Positions 53,869-63,591 are shown, counted from the stretch's first letter. The stretch: 64,000 nucleotides of DNA from UBA12202 sp049595035 (GCA_049595035.1 JBMYKD010000001.1:173748-237747); one strand, 5' to 3'. Notes: generated from the letters alone by a model not told the origin. Program-made: numbers and translations.

Positions 53869-55380
53869 ATGAGCAACGTTCTTTATGACGGGGTTTTTAC
53901 TCCATATGGAAATCATCCAAAATCATTCATCATTACTCCCGGCGGTGAGATAAGTTATAAAGAGTTCACCTCTCGCACTAATCAATTGGCTAATCTTCTG
54001 GTCAAAACAGGGCTTAATCCGGGTGACAGAGTGGCTGTGCAGGCGGATAAATCAGTCATGTATCTCGCGCTATATGCAGCCACGATTAAGGCAGGATGTG
54101 TCTTTCTTCCCCTGAACACGGCTTATACTGCCCATGAGATCAGTTATTTTATCAATGATGCGGAACCGCGCCTGATGGTTGTTGGGGATAAATCAATAAA
54201 TGAAATGGCATCTTCTGCAAAGGCCATCGGGTGTGCGATCATGAGTCTTAATGAGGACGAAACTGGAACCTTAGCAGAAGCGGCCGACAGGGAGTTGTCT
54301 GACTTTGACATAGTGCCGCGAGCGAACGAAGATCTGGCGGCAATCCTTTACACATCTGGCACAACAGGTCGGTCAAAAGGTGCCAAGTTATGCCACAGGA
54401 ATCTGTTATCAAACGCTGAAGTATTATCTAGGGCATGGCAATTTACAGCTGAAGATATTCTGCTACATATGTTGCCGATCTACCATACGCATGGCCTATT
54501 TGTGGCGATTAATTTACTGGCGATGGTTGGCGGCAGTATTATCTTTCTGCCTAAGTTTAATGCGGAAGACGCTATTTCATGGATGCCTAAATCTACTGCC
54601 ATGATGGGTATACCAACCTTCTATACCAGATTACTTGATTGTTCGGATTTTACGCGAACGCTAACCGATCATATGCGGGTATTTATTTCGGGGTCGGCCC
54701 CGATGTTGACAGAAACGCATGTTCAATTTGAAGAGAGAACGGGTAAAAGAATCCTGGAACGATATGGCATGACCGAAACCAGTATGAGTATATCAAACCC
54801 TTATGATGGGTTACGCATCCCCGGAACAGTAGGCAAACCTCTGCCGGGTGTGGAAATCAGAATAACGGATGCCATGTCTGGCCAAACACTCCCGTCTGGT
54901 GAAATTGGTGTTATTGAACAACGCGGTAACAATGTATTTCTTGGTTACTGGGGAATGCCAGATAAAACGGCAGAGTCCTTTAGAGATGATGGATTTTTTA
55001 TCACTGGTGATCTGGGTCGCGCGGACAAAGATGGTTATATCACTATCGTTGGCCGTGATAAGGACCTCATCATTTCAGGGGGACTAAACGTCTATCCTAA
55101 GGAAATAGAAAGCGTCATTGATGACATTGATGGTGTGGCCGAATCTGCTGTTATTGGTGTCCCGCATCGTGATTTTGGTGAAGCGGTGGTTGCCATTATC
55201 GTCCCTAAGGGCGATTCTTTATCGGATGAGATCATCAAAGAACATCTGACAGAAAAATTAGCCAAGTTTAAACAACCCAAAGAAATGATTTATGCTGATC
55301 AATTGCCCCGCAATGCCATGGGCAAGGTTCAAAAAGCAGAATTACGGAAATTACATGCTGAACTCTTTATGGGAAAATAA
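53869..55380 (+). CDS. matB: Malonate--CoA ligase (malonyl-CoA synthetase)
   Basis: 503 residues from the ATG at 53869; the frame is open 23 codons earlier but those are AT-rich and unlike the family. Adenylate-forming motifs: LYTSGTTGRSKGAKLCHRNL, LPIYHTHGLFV, ILERYGMTETSMSISNPYDGLRIPGTVGKPLPGVEIRI, GRDKDLIISGGLNVYPKEIES and the catalytic Lys in PRNAMGKVQKAEL. The SNPYDGxRxPGTVG phrase favours MatB. No malonyl-CoA decarboxylase is beside it. Divergent from the glxB operon. Confidence 0.82.
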   Translation: MSNVLYDGVFTPYGNHPKSFIITPGGEISYKEFTSRTNQLANLLVKTGLNPGDRVAVQADKSVMYLALYAATIKAGCVFLPLNTAYTAHEISYFINDAEPRLMVVGDKSINEMASSAKAIGCAIMSLNEDETGTLAEAADRELSDFDIVPRANEDLAAILYTSGTTGRSKGAKLCHRNLLSNAEVLSRAWQFTAEDILLHMLPIYHTHGLFVAINLLAMVGGSIIFLPKFNAEDAISWMPKSTAMMGIPTFYTRLLDCSDFTRTLTDHMRVFISGSAPMLTETHVQFEERTGKRILERYGMTETSMSISNPYDGLRIPGTVGKPLPGVEIRITDAMSGQTLPSGEIGVIEQRGNNVFLGYWGMPDKTAESFRDDGFFITGDLGRADKDGYITIVGRDKDLIISGGLNVYPKEIESVIDDIDGVAESAVIGVPHRDFGEAVVAIIVPKGDSLSDEIIKEHLTEKLAKFKQPKEMIYADQLPRNAMGKVQKAELRKLHAELFMGK

Positions 55381-55478
55381 TTGAATATAGCATTAAACAT
55401 TCGGGCAATGTTCTCATGGACATTGCATCCAGACCTTTATCAGGCAAAATGATGGGCGTCAGGCAGGATAGAAAAAAC

Positions 55479-56072
55479 ATGGCAGGAATCATTTTGGCCG
55501 CTGGTGAATCACGCCGCATGGGGACTGCAAATAAACTGCTAGAAGATATTAACGGCATATCAATGATTAGAAAAGTGACTGAAACAACACTGGCAAGTCA
55601 TCTTGACAGTGTTTTTCTGGTTCTTGGCCATGATGCCGAATTAGTGGCTAAGGCAGTCAGGGATTTGCCGGTTACATTAATGTTTAATCCGGATTACCAG
55701 CAAGGGCAGAGCCAATCTATCCGCTATGGCATTGAATGCTTAAATAAAAACATGACAGATGTGCTTATCGCTCTGGGTGATATGCCGCAAGTAAGCACAA
55801 AGCTCATAAATCAATTGATTGATCATCATTTACAATGTCAAAACAGCAATAATCATATTACTGTCCCGGAATATAAAGGCAAAAGTGGCAATCCCGTCAT
55901 CTGGGGAAAAGCATTTTTTAAAGACCTGAAAGCACTTTCCGGTGATATGGGTGGACGCGCATTATTCCATGCACATGCGGCGGCCATGAATCCTTGTATG
56001 GTTGATGAAGATGCAGTGCTTAAGGATATTGATACAGTGGAAATGCTTGATATGCTCAGAAAGACGACATAG
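55479..56072 (+). CDS. MocA-like molybdopterin cofactor nucleotidyltransferase
   Basis: 197 residues from the ATG at 55479 (an ATG at 55449 is an alternative). The nucleotide-binding MAGIILAAGESRRMGTANKLL opens the protein; QGQSQSIRYGIE, LIALGDMPQ, GNPVIWGK and GDMGGRALF follow. This is the family that makes the CMP or GMP dinucleotide form of molybdopterin; MocA gives the cytosine form used by bacterial molybdenum hydroxylases. It may serve the enzyme at 27-31 kb together with XdhC. Convergent with the ThDP enzyme (23-bp gap). Confidence 0.8.
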   Translation: MAGIILAAGESRRMGTANKLLEDINGISMIRKVTETTLASHLDSVFLVLGHDAELVAKAVRDLPVTLMFNPDYQQGQSQSIRYGIECLNKNMTDVLIALGDMPQVSTKLINQLIDHHLQCQNSNNHITVPEYKGKSGNPVIWGKAFFKDLKALSGDMGGRALFHAHAAAMNPCMVDEDAVLKDIDTVEMLDMLRKTT

Positions 56073-56095
56073 TGGTCGTGACCAATACCGTAAAC

Positions 56096-57709
56096 CTAGC
56101 GGCATAACCAATCATCGTTTTCACAGATATGGATCAATGTCGGTTTATCTGATGCTAACGCGCGTTTAAGTCCGGTTGTGAAACTATCCGCATCCTTGGG
56201 GGCAATAAAATCACAATGACAGGCTTTGGCCAGCAGTTCAAAATCAGGCCGCATACCTTCAACCCCTATGCGTGGGATATTGCGATCATCCATATCATCC
56301 CTGATCTGTTTATAGCCTCCATTATCCCAGATAATGACTGGTAAGGGCATATTGTGTTCAGCGGCGACCATTAGTTCGGGCATGGTAAACATGAACCCGC
56401 CATCCCCAACCACCGTGACTACATCATAATCAGGTTTGGCCATTTTAGCCCCGATAGCATTAGGCAAGGCATTGCCAAGCGCGCAATACCCTGCTGGAAA
56501 AAACCATGACCGCGGGGCGCGTGACGGCATGGCAAAGGTACCTGTATAGGCAATCTGGCAGGCATCATTCGATATAATGGTATCATCTGATAAACAGCCG
56601 CGCATAAGCGTCAATAGTCGGGCATGCTGTTTTTCGGACAGGTTCAGCTTATCGGCGATAGCGGCCTTGGTGGTGGCAACAATAGCGGCATTCTTTGTGC
56701 TAATCTGCTCCTTATGATCTTTTAATGCTGATCTGAGAGCGGTCATGGCAATAGCCGCATCAGATACTATGCCAATACAAGATGGATGCTGGTCGTTTAA
56801 TTTTTGTGGGTCAAGATCAACTCTGATGATCTGACCGGGAATATGAAGTGGGCCGGCAAAACTGTCTGTTTCGGCCAGTTCTGTTCCAACCGCAAGCACA
56901 ACATCAGCTGACGCAATGATATCATGACCATCTTTAGTGACGACACCGGCAGATAGCGATAACGGATGATCATCCGGCACAATGCCCTTCCCTGCGGTTG
57001 AGGTGGTAACAATTGCCCCAAGGCATTCGCTAATCGCGCGAATATCTTCTGCTGCATTAACAGCACCGCCCCCCACCATGATCAGTGGATTCTTGGCATG
57101 GGTCAGCAACTGTGCCGCTTTGCTGATGCTATCTGGCTGATAAGCTGGTCGCGGCGGTAATGGAACAGGCTCCCATATCTCATCGACTGGCATAGCCTGA
57201 ACATCAATCGGGATAGAGATATGACAGGGGCGGGGACGTTCACTGGCAAAATGTGAAAAGGCCCTTGCCATCAGATCAGGAATATCAGATGGCCGCATAG
57301 CCGTCGCGGAAAAGGCTGTGATCGGTTCGGTGACTTTTTTCTGTTCGGTAATTTCATGCAGCACCCCCCAGCCTTTACCAAGGGTTTCTGATGGTGGTTC
57401 AGCCGATATCAACAGCATGGGCAGACTTTCGGCATAACATTGCGCCAAAGCAGTAGCCGCATTAGTGACGCCAGGGCCGGAAATAACGATAGCAACACCA
57501 ACGTCGCCGGTGGCGCGTGCCCAGCCTTCGGCCATAAAACCGGCACCTAGTTCGTTGCGTGCCTGAATATGCTTAACAGCCCCAGCATTATCCCCGCCTG
57601 TCAGTCCACGACACATATCCAGAGTATGAACACCGGGGATGCCAAAGACATGGCTAACCCCATAACGTGATAGTAACCGGATGGTGGCTTCTCCACATGT
57701 CATAGTCAT
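56096..57709 (-). CDS. ThDP-dependent decarboxylase, 5-guanidino-2-oxopentanoate (2-ketoarginine) decarboxylase-like
   Basis: 537 residues of the acetolactate synthase/pyruvate decarboxylase superfamily. N-terminal MTCGEATIRLLSRYGVSHVFGIPGVHTLDM, the activating Glu in QARNELGAGFMAEGWARA, a central Rossmann domain (KNPLIMVGGGAVN) and the ThDP motif GDGGFMFTMPELMVAAEHNMPLPVIIWDNGGY. The opening resembles AruI, which decarboxylates 2-ketoarginine to 4-guanidinobutyraldehyde. A ureohydrolase 5 kb away could act later in that route (4-guanidinobutyrate to GABA and urea). An acetolactate synthase-like or other 2-keto acid decarboxylase role remains possible. Confidence 0.7.
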   Translation of the reverse strand: MTMTCGEATIRLLSRYGVSHVFGIPGVHTLDMCRGLTGGDNAGAVKHIQARNELGAGFMAEGWARATGDVGVAIVISGPGVTNAATALAQCYAESLPMLLISAEPPSETLGKGWGVLHEITEQKKVTEPITAFSATAMRPSDIPDLMARAFSHFASERPRPCHISIPIDVQAMPVDEIWEPVPLPPRPAYQPDSISKAAQLLTHAKNPLIMVGGGAVNAAEDIRAISECLGAIVTTSTAGKGIVPDDHPLSLSAGVVTKDGHDIIASADVVLAVGTELAETDSFAGPLHIPGQIIRVDLDPQKLNDQHPSCIGIVSDAAIAMTALRSALKDHKEQISTKNAAIVATTKAAIADKLNLSEKQHARLLTLMRGCLSDDTIISNDACQIAYTGTFAMPSRAPRSWFFPAGYCALGNALPNAIGAKMAKPDYDVVTVVGDGGFMFTMPELMVAAEHNMPLPVIIWDNGGYKQIRDDMDDRNIPRIGVEGMRPDFELLAKACHCDFIAPKDADSFTTGLKRALASDKPTLIHICENDDWLCR

Positions 57710-57775
57710 TTGTGGTTTTCCTTATTTATCTGGCGACAGTTCTATCCCTGATAAGAAAGGTTTTGTCATCAGAAT

Positions 57776-58717
57776 TCAAGCCTTGTTTTCATGATCCTGC
57801 TGCGCTGATGTGGCCAGCCAGACAGAAAACATCATCAGTAATAAAACAATAAGCATCCACCATGGGTGCGTTTCGCCAAAAAATATCATGCCAAATCCAA
57901 CACCCGCAATCAGAGATATAAATCCGGCCAGACTGACAAAGATAGGGCCACCTTTGTCAATCAGATAGAAATACAGATAGATTGATACAGCACTAAGCGT
58001 AATATATCCCAGCATAACTGACCATAATCCGGTATTGATAATCGGGGACGGATCAAATCCGTAAATCATGAATGTAATGGGCAAGATGGTAAAACACCCT
58101 ATTATGGCTTCACCGCTTGCTAACTGCCAGCCGTCTTCGCTTTCTGGCCAGAATTTTGAAATCACATTATGATAGATGCCATAGCAAAGCGGCACCAGCC
58201 CTGCCACAATCAGCCCGAATATGGCTAATTCAGGAACAGGGATAGACAGATTCTCACCGACAAGAATAGGGATCATTGCTATGCTGGCAAGCATAATGCC
58301 TAGCACTTTCCGCCAGTTTAACGTATCCGTTTTCATCAGAAAGGCGACCATCATCGTAATAATCGGGGTGGTGGAAACAATAATCGTTAGCAAACCTGCC
58401 CCAATAACCGGTGCAGAATATAATTCAAGAACCGCTGGTATCATGTAACCAAGTATGCCAGCCATTAAATAAAATATGATACTGGCTGGACGAAATAATC
58501 GTGGATACCGTCCTCTGATCAGGCAGATCACACCAAAGATCGGAATTTCCGCCAGAAGGGTGAAGCTTAAAATCACCATGGGTTCGACACCCGTTTCACC
58601 AGCGATGCGCGACAATGAGAAGAATAATCCCCATGTCAGGCCAAGCAATACCAGTCCACCAATAGCAAAGCCTGTCACCTGGCGTGACGGTGTCAATTCG
58701 GCAGAATGATCAATCAT
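57776..58717 (-). CDS. EamA/DMT family transporter
   Basis: 313 residues with ten hydrophobic segments in two EamA repeats (GGLVLLGLTWGLFFSLSRIAGETGVEP and the second starting near FGLIVAGLVPLCYGIYHNVI). The family exports amino acids and metabolites or takes up small solutes. It lies 12 bp downstream of the class V aminotransferase-like gene, which is transcribed in the same direction, and 66 bp upstream of the ThDP decarboxylase, so the three may form one unit. Substrate unknown. Confidence 0.83.
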   Translation of the reverse strand: MIDHSAELTPSRQVTGFAIGGLVLLGLTWGLFFSLSRIAGETGVEPMVILSFTLLAEIPIFGVICLIRGRYPRLFRPASIIFYLMAGILGYMIPAVLELYSAPVIGAGLLTIIVSTTPIITMMVAFLMKTDTLNWRKVLGIMLASIAMIPILVGENLSIPVPELAIFGLIVAGLVPLCYGIYHNVISKFWPESEDGWQLASGEAIIGCFTILPITFMIYGFDPSPIINTGLWSVMLGYITLSAVSIYLYFYLIDKGGPIFVSLAGFISLIAGVGFGMIFFGETHPWWMLIVLLLMMFSVWLATSAQQDHENKA

Positions 58718-58729
58718 ATGTGTATTCTA

Positions 58730-59959
58730 TCATAGAATATCATCAAGCGCGGCAATCACCTGATTAATTTCATCAGGGCTGGTATAATGAACAAAGGATA
58801 GCCTGACCGCCCCGTCTTTGGGTGATATGCCCATGGTTTCCAGTAGGCGCACTGCATAAAAATCACCGACACCGGCCATGATGTGCCGCTCTGCTAGTTT
58901 CTGGCCGATATCTGCTGTGCTTAATCGTGATGATGTAAAACTGACGGTTGGGGCACGGCATTCCGGATCATCCGGCCCTAGCAGACGCACATCATTGCGG
59001 TTCCCCAGATAGTCAAGCAAGACACGAAGATTATCGTGTTCGGCCTGATGGAAAAGGCTTTCTACCCGTCTGGGGCGCATGGCATCATCATGACCACCAT
59101 GATGGTGATCAAGGGCATCAAAATAATCCAGCATGCCATTGGATGCTGCAATCTGCACATGGTCAGGGCCTGCGGGTACCATCCATTTTGAAGGGATATC
59201 ATGGTTGAAATAATGACTCTGCGCCTCCAGCCTGTCACGAGCGGATTGCCGAACGACCATGACCCCTTGATGTGGGCCATAGGTTTTATAGCTGGAAAAC
59301 AGATAGATATCTGCCCCCAGCGCATCGATATCCGGCAAGCCGTGTGGGCAATATGAAACACCATCGACAAGCAATATGGCATTGGCATCATGTACCATAT
59401 CAGCGACTGTTCGAACCGGATTTATCTCAGCAACCAGATTAGAACAATGCGTCATGGCCACCATGGTAATGCGCGGGCCTAGCAAATCAGCTAGTCTGTT
59501 CAGATCAAGCCGGCCTGTGGTCGGGTCTGCTTCCCAGACAAGCACCTTCATACCATGGGCTTCCAGCCGCCGCCAGACACCGGCATTTGCTTCATGTTCC
59601 TGACCGGAAACAATAATGCCATCCCCCGGCGACATTCGTGCCAGCAACGCTTGTGCCAGCACATAGGTATTCTGTGATGTTGACGGCCCGAACATGACCT
59701 CATCTGTAGGGACATTAAGATAACGGGCCATGCGTTGATGCGCCTGGTCCATTTCTTTGCCCAGATCAGTCGATGCTTTAAAGGCATAATAGGGCTGTAA
59801 TTTGCGTTCATGAAAAATAGTGTTGAATCTGTCAATGACCTGTTGGCACATATAAGACCCGCCAGCATTTTCAAAAAAAGCCTGTCCTTTTAAACTGGGC
59901 TCAGAAAAAGCGGGAAATTGCTGTCGGACAAAATCAAGGTCTAGTGTCATAGTCATCAT
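58730..59959 (-). CDS. Class V aminotransferase-like protein (cysteine desulfurase-like, VC1184 type)
   Basis: 409 residues. PLP-fold with FFENAGGSYMCQQVIDRF near the N-terminus, GPSTSQNTYVLAQAL, SGQEHEANAGVWRRL, ILLVDGVSYCPHGLPDIDALGADIYLFSSYKTYGPHQG, in which Lys is the PLP lysine. The FFENAGGS start suggests the cysteine desulfurase-like VC1184 group rather than IscS/SufS, and I see no sulfur-carrier loop cysteine typical of those. Reaction unknown. Three ATG codons (59959, 59956, 59950) are possible starts. Confidence 0.78.
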   Translation of the reverse strand: MMTMTLDLDFVRQQFPAFSEPSLKGQAFFENAGGSYMCQQVIDRFNTIFHERKLQPYYAFKASTDLGKEMDQAHQRMARYLNVPTDEVMFGPSTSQNTYVLAQALLARMSPGDGIIVSGQEHEANAGVWRRLEAHGMKVLVWEADPTTGRLDLNRLADLLGPRITMVAMTHCSNLVAEINPVRTVADMVHDANAILLVDGVSYCPHGLPDIDALGADIYLFSSYKTYGPHQGVMVVRQSARDRLEAQSHYFNHDIPSKWMVPAGPDHVQIAASNGMLDYFDALDHHHGGHDDAMRPRRVESLFHQAEHDNLRVLLDYLGNRNDVRLLGPDDPECRAPTVSFTSSRLSTADIGQKLAERHIMAGVGDFYAVRLLETMGISPKDGAVRLSFVHYTSPDEINQVIAALDDIL

Positions 59960-60037
59960 TCAGGCCTGATGGTAATCAAAACATATCCTCATTACTCTGG
60001 CCTTTCCGAATAAGGATGGCAATAGATTTTGTCATCA

Positions 60038-60781
60038 TCAATATCTCACCGCATACCATATCCGCCCGATGAACTCGCGGATAGCAAAGGAGGTATCATT
60101 TAGTCCGGATGCATTTGGGATGAATGTTAAGATGGAGATATGATTATCGGCAGACCTGAAATCGACCGCATATGGGATAACGGTAAACCCATTTGCTTCA
60201 AATATATGCATGGCTCGTGGCATATGAAAAGCAGATGTAACCAGAATAATGCTAGGCTGGGGTTGTGGCATTAGCAATTTTACGGCTTTTGCTTCTTCTG
60301 CGGTATTTACAACAATATCAGTCAGCAGGATTTGCCTGTTGGGAATGCCGGCTTTGATCGCTTCTTCAGCCAGCATATCACCTTCGGCTACGCCTTTATG
60401 CCAGGGCAATAACCCCCTTGTAAGGATCAGAACAGGTGCCTTATCTGTCTTCATCACATTAATGCCGGCAAAAATCCGGTCTGCGGCTTCTCCCCATTCC
60501 ATCCTGATACCATCTTCCATAGGGATACGGCGCATCATACCGCTCAACACAACAACCGCATCTGCATCAGGAATATGTTCAGGTGATTGTAGTGTTTGTC
60601 CGGATTCCAGATGTTTCATCAATGTATTGCCCGTGATGGGCATGGCGGCAACAAACAGAATAAAACAACCGACAATGCCATATATGCGCCGTCGCGTCAG
60701 AATAAAAAGCAAGATTAGCCCAAGGCTTAATCCTAGGGGGCTGATCAGCATGGGAAGCAGTTTATGCAAATAGATCATCAT
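60038..60781 (-). CDS. YdcF/ElyC-like DUF218 membrane protein
   Basis: 247 residues. Two N-terminal hydrophobic segments (LISPLGLSLGLILLFIL, YGIVGCFILFVAAMPITG) then the DUF218 domain: ADAVVVLSGM, ADRIFAGINVM, APVLILTRGL, NTAEEAKAVKLL, ILVTSAFHMPRAMHIFEANGF. ElyC and SanA relatives affect envelope integrity. Preceded 7 bp upstream by the GrdB-like gene on the same strand. Confidence 0.87.
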   Translation of the reverse strand: MMIYLHKLLPMLISPLGLSLGLILLFILTRRRIYGIVGCFILFVAAMPITGNTLMKHLESGQTLQSPEHIPDADAVVVLSGMMRRIPMEDGIRMEWGEAADRIFAGINVMKTDKAPVLILTRGLLPWHKGVAEGDMLAEEAIKAGIPNRQILLTDIVVNTAEEAKAVKLLMPQPQPSIILVTSAFHMPRAMHIFEANGFTVIPYAVDFRSADNHISILTFIPNASGLNDTSFAIREFIGRIWYAVRY

Positions 60782-60788
60782 CTAAACA

Positions 60789-61688
60789 TCACGATTCTGG
60801 CATCCGCTTATGGGCGGCGATGGCCTTGGCTTTATCAAAGGCAGCTCGTCGTGCCACAATTTGATCATGGGATAGCTTGCTGATATTGGAATAATCGGAT
60901 TTCCAGTCTGCCTTTCCCCGCCATTCCAGTGGGGACGTCAGGGTTGTTCGTGGTGCTGTTGCTGATATGAGCAGATCAAGAGCCGCATGAAGACTCTGTT
61001 GTTGCGATTGCGGGTCATTCGGTCGCCCGCAACTATTTCCAAGAGGGAAGTCCGAAAAATAAAATCGCGGCACACCTACATGTTCAACAATATCTTTAGC
61101 GCACCCCATGATTACAGTTGGGATTCCTGCTGCTTCAACCCCGCGCATGGCTAATGCGACCGATTGATGACAAACGGGGCAATTGGGCACGGCAACCAAT
61201 GCATCAATGTGATCTGCTTTAACCATGGCAATCAGGGCCGGCACATCGATTTCCAGATGTGTGCGTTGTGACCGATTGGTTGGAAAGCCATAAAACCATG
61301 ATGCTACGCCCCCTATCTTATTTTCATGCGCGGCACTAGAAAGGGCATCAAGGGGAAAATATGTGCCGATATCTTCGGCAGTGGTATGATCCCGATCAAT
61401 GGCAATATGGGATATCCGCAAATCAGGTGGTGGGGATATTGGTTTCCGATATACCTGATAGAACTTGGCAGCAGCATTATATGCTGCCCCCGGACTCTGA
61501 TCACCTTTATCGGGATGATAGATAGCGGCCGTGGTGACAATAGCAACCCGCATCTGATGTAATGGTTGTTGAGGCATGGCAAATGGCACATCATCATATC
61601 GTGCCCATTGATAGGGATTGTCATATCCCAGCCCCAGATAATAGCTTGTCGTCCGCTCAATATAGGAAATGGGTGATGAACGTGGCAT
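60789..61688 (-). CDS. GrdB/PrdB-like glycine/betaine/proline reductase B homologue
   Basis: 299 residues. The central segment DALVAVPNCPVCHQSVALAMRGVEAAGIPTVIMGCAKDIVEHVGVPRFYFSDFPLGNSCG resembles the active-site region of the selenoprotein B subunits of clostridial glycine, betaine and D-proline reductases, with Cys170-Pro-Val-Cys173 in place of a selenocysteine pair. The usual partner subunits are not nearby and the setting looks aerobic, so the true reaction is unknown. A rhodanese gene lies directly upstream (5-bp gap), hinting at thiol or sulfur chemistry. Confidence 0.62.
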   Translation of the reverse strand: MPRSSPISYIERTTSYYLGLGYDNPYQWARYDDVPFAMPQQPLHQMRVAIVTTAAIYHPDKGDQSPGAAYNAAAKFYQVYRKPISPPPDLRISHIAIDRDHTTAEDIGTYFPLDALSSAAHENKIGGVASWFYGFPTNRSQRTHLEIDVPALIAMVKADHIDALVAVPNCPVCHQSVALAMRGVEAAGIPTVIMGCAKDIVEHVGVPRFYFSDFPLGNSCGRPNDPQSQQQSLHAALDLLISATAPRTTLTSPLEWRGKADWKSDYSNISKLSHDQIVARRAAFDKAKAIAAHKRMPES

Positions 61689-61693
61689 GGTAG

Positions 61694-62098
61694 TTATTTT
61701 GGGGTATTCTCGGCATTTTCTACCGCGCCACCTGCTTTTACCCAGCCGCTAAATCCGCTATCGATATGGGCTGCTTCAAATCCCATATCCTGTAATGTGG
61801 CGGCACTCAAAGCGGATCTCCATCCTGATGCGCAATGCAGAATAAAGCGTTTATCTTGCCCAAAGATATCTTTGAAATAAGGGCTTTCAGGATCAACCCA
61901 GAATTCCAGCATACCGCGCGGAGCATGAAAGCTTCCAGAAATATAGCCCAGTTTCTGGCGTTCGCGAATATCCCTGATATCTACGATGACCACATCATCC
62001 TGTCCATGCATGGCGATGGCGTCAGTGGCGGTGATTTCGGTAATGCGAGCTCTTGCTTCAGCCACCATGGTTTTGACAGGTCGTTTCAACGGTTTCAT
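61694..62098 (-). CDS. Rhodanese-like domain protein
   Basis: 134 residues, single rhodanese domain. The active-site Cys89 in HCASGWRSALSAATLQDMGF is present, as are VVIVDIRDIRERQKLGYISGSFHAPRG. AAGGAG lies about 8 bp before the ATG. Such proteins carry persulfide sulfur or detoxify sulfane sulfur. First gene of a three-gene run with the GrdB-like and DUF218 genes. Confidence 0.88.
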   Translation of the reverse strand: MKPLKRPVKTMVAEARARITEITATDAIAMHGQDDVVIVDIRDIRERQKLGYISGSFHAPRGMLEFWVDPESPYFKDIFGQDKRFILHCASGWRSALSAATLQDMGFEAAHIDSGFSGWVKAGGAVENAENTPK

Positions 62099-62254
62099 TA
62101 TGATCTCCTTATATTTGAGAATATTATAAGACCGTGCTTTTGCATGAACATCAACCCCCTGCTAAACTATTAATGATCCTTTCTCTTGGCCATTTGAAAG
62201 CCGTTCAATTGCTGATACATCTATTTATCAAGCAATTATTCTGGAATAGATGCC

Positions 62255-62623
62255 ATGTTCTCACCATTAAAATTTATGATTTGTTTATTGTCATTCTGTC
62301 TGGCCAGCCCGGCCATTGCTTCAGTTTGTCAGGTTTCACCTCTGGCACCGGACATGATCTGTTCTGAAGGATTAGGGCTTGAAAAGGGAAGCGATGCCTA
62401 TCAATCCTGCCTGCGTAAAGAGCAGGATAGGAACGTAGCCAGAAGCCAGTTTGATGCTACCCTTTCCACCATCAGGGCAGAGCTGCAAATTCTGGCAAGA
62501 GAGAAAGTCAAGATATCTGCGGCAACACTGGAAGCATCAGGAGCATCACTGGAAAGCATTCTCAAGCGCGAACGTGAACTGATTACAAAATTAGAAGAGC
62601 TGAAAGCATTTACCGGGTGTTAG
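62255..62623 (+). CDS. Small secreted protein with coiled-coil character, unknown function
   Basis: 122 residues. Signal peptide MFSPLKFMICLLSFCLASPAIAS, then four cysteines in the mature part (VCQV, MICSE, QSCLRK, TGC) and a long charged helix (IRAELQILAREKVKISAATLEASG onward to RERELITKLEELKAF). The even cysteine count suggests disulfides in the periplasm. No family recognised. Its end overlaps the convergent ureohydrolase by 4 bp. Confidence 0.65.
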   Translation: MFSPLKFMICLLSFCLASPAIASVCQVSPLAPDMICSEGLGLEKGSDAYQSCLRKEQDRNVARSQFDATLSTIRAELQILAREKVKISAATLEASGASLESILKRERELITKLEELKAFTGC

Positions 62624-63591
62624 CGGTTTTGCATATCCTTTTGATCCTGTCTGGCTAATATCCCCATGCTGGCCGTGATTAGCCGTGATACGGTTAATGC
62701 ACCAATGCCATCTATATCTGCCTCGGGCAGGATTTCAGCAAAATCCATGGCGGCGATGCGGGTTTTGTCTGCCGCCCCTTTTATCAATCCAAGGGCATGA
62801 TGATACATCAAGCCGCCTGGTGCGCGGCCGATAGTATTGGGGGCAAGAGACGGATCAAGCGCATCAATATCAAAACAGATCACTATATCCTGTTCAGCTG
62901 GGATGGCATGTAATACAGGCGCAATCCCGTCTGTCATGATTTGTTCGGCAGGAAAAAACTTCACCCCCCATGCACAAGCCGCCGCCATATCATCCGGATG
63001 GGCAGACCCGATGCCGCGCGCCCCTACTTGAATGATGGTATGAATATGGGGCATTTCTGATGCCCGCCGCATGGTTGAAGATAGCCCCATATCTTCATCC
63101 ATATGGGAATCCCGCCAATCGATATGCGCGTCAATTTGTAAAATCGTATAATCCTTCCCTGTCGCGCCTAATGCGTCCAGCATGGGAATAGGAATGGAAT
63201 CATCACCGCCAATCAGAATAGGAACAGACTGACATGCCATGATATGTTTGACTGCTGATGCAATCCGGGCGCGATTAGCGGCAAAATCACTATCGCTCCA
63301 GTCCAGATCACCGGCATCACAGGCCAGTCTTGTGCCAGCTGGGAAAACGGCACCACCTAGATCAAAATTATATCTGTCCAGATTAGCATTCAGGGAAGCC
63401 CCACCATGACGGATAGAATCCGGCCCGCCTGCCGCATATGCCCCGACCGCGGCATAGGGGGTTGCGCATGGAACGCCCAGAAACACAGAGGATGCGTCAA
63501 TATGGTGGGTCAATGATGTTGCCGCTAACCCCAAAAAAGTACTGGCATCTGTTGCCCCGAATAAAGCGGCTAAATCTGCTTTTTGCGTCAT
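62620..63591 (-). CDS. Ureohydrolase (agmatinase/guanidinobutyrase family) with a GGDDS variant site
   Basis: 323 residues of the arginase/agmatinase fold. Metal ligands: GGDDSIP at 129-134, where most members have GGDHS; DAHIDWRD at 154-161; CFDIDALDPSLAPNT; and MDFAEILPEAD. The other manganese motifs are intact. Likely cleaves a guanidino compound to urea and an amine; 4-guanidinobutyrate would fit the 2-ketoarginine decarboxylase-like gene at 56096. Agmatine or another guanidine is possible. The Asp131 change could alter metal use. Confidence 0.84.
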   Translation of the reverse strand: MTQKADLAALFGATDASTFLGLAATSLTHHIDASSVFLGVPCATPYAAVGAYAAGGPDSIRHGGASLNANLDRYNFDLGGAVFPAGTRLACDAGDLDWSDSDFAANRARIASAVKHIMACQSVPILIGGDDSIPIPMLDALGATGKDYTILQIDAHIDWRDSHMDEDMGLSSTMRRASEMPHIHTIIQVGARGIGSAHPDDMAAACAWGVKFFPAEQIMTDGIAPVLHAIPAEQDIVICFDIDALDPSLAPNTIGRAPGGLMYHHALGLIKGAADKTRIAAMDFAEILPEADIDGIGALTVSRLITASMGILARQDQKDMQNR

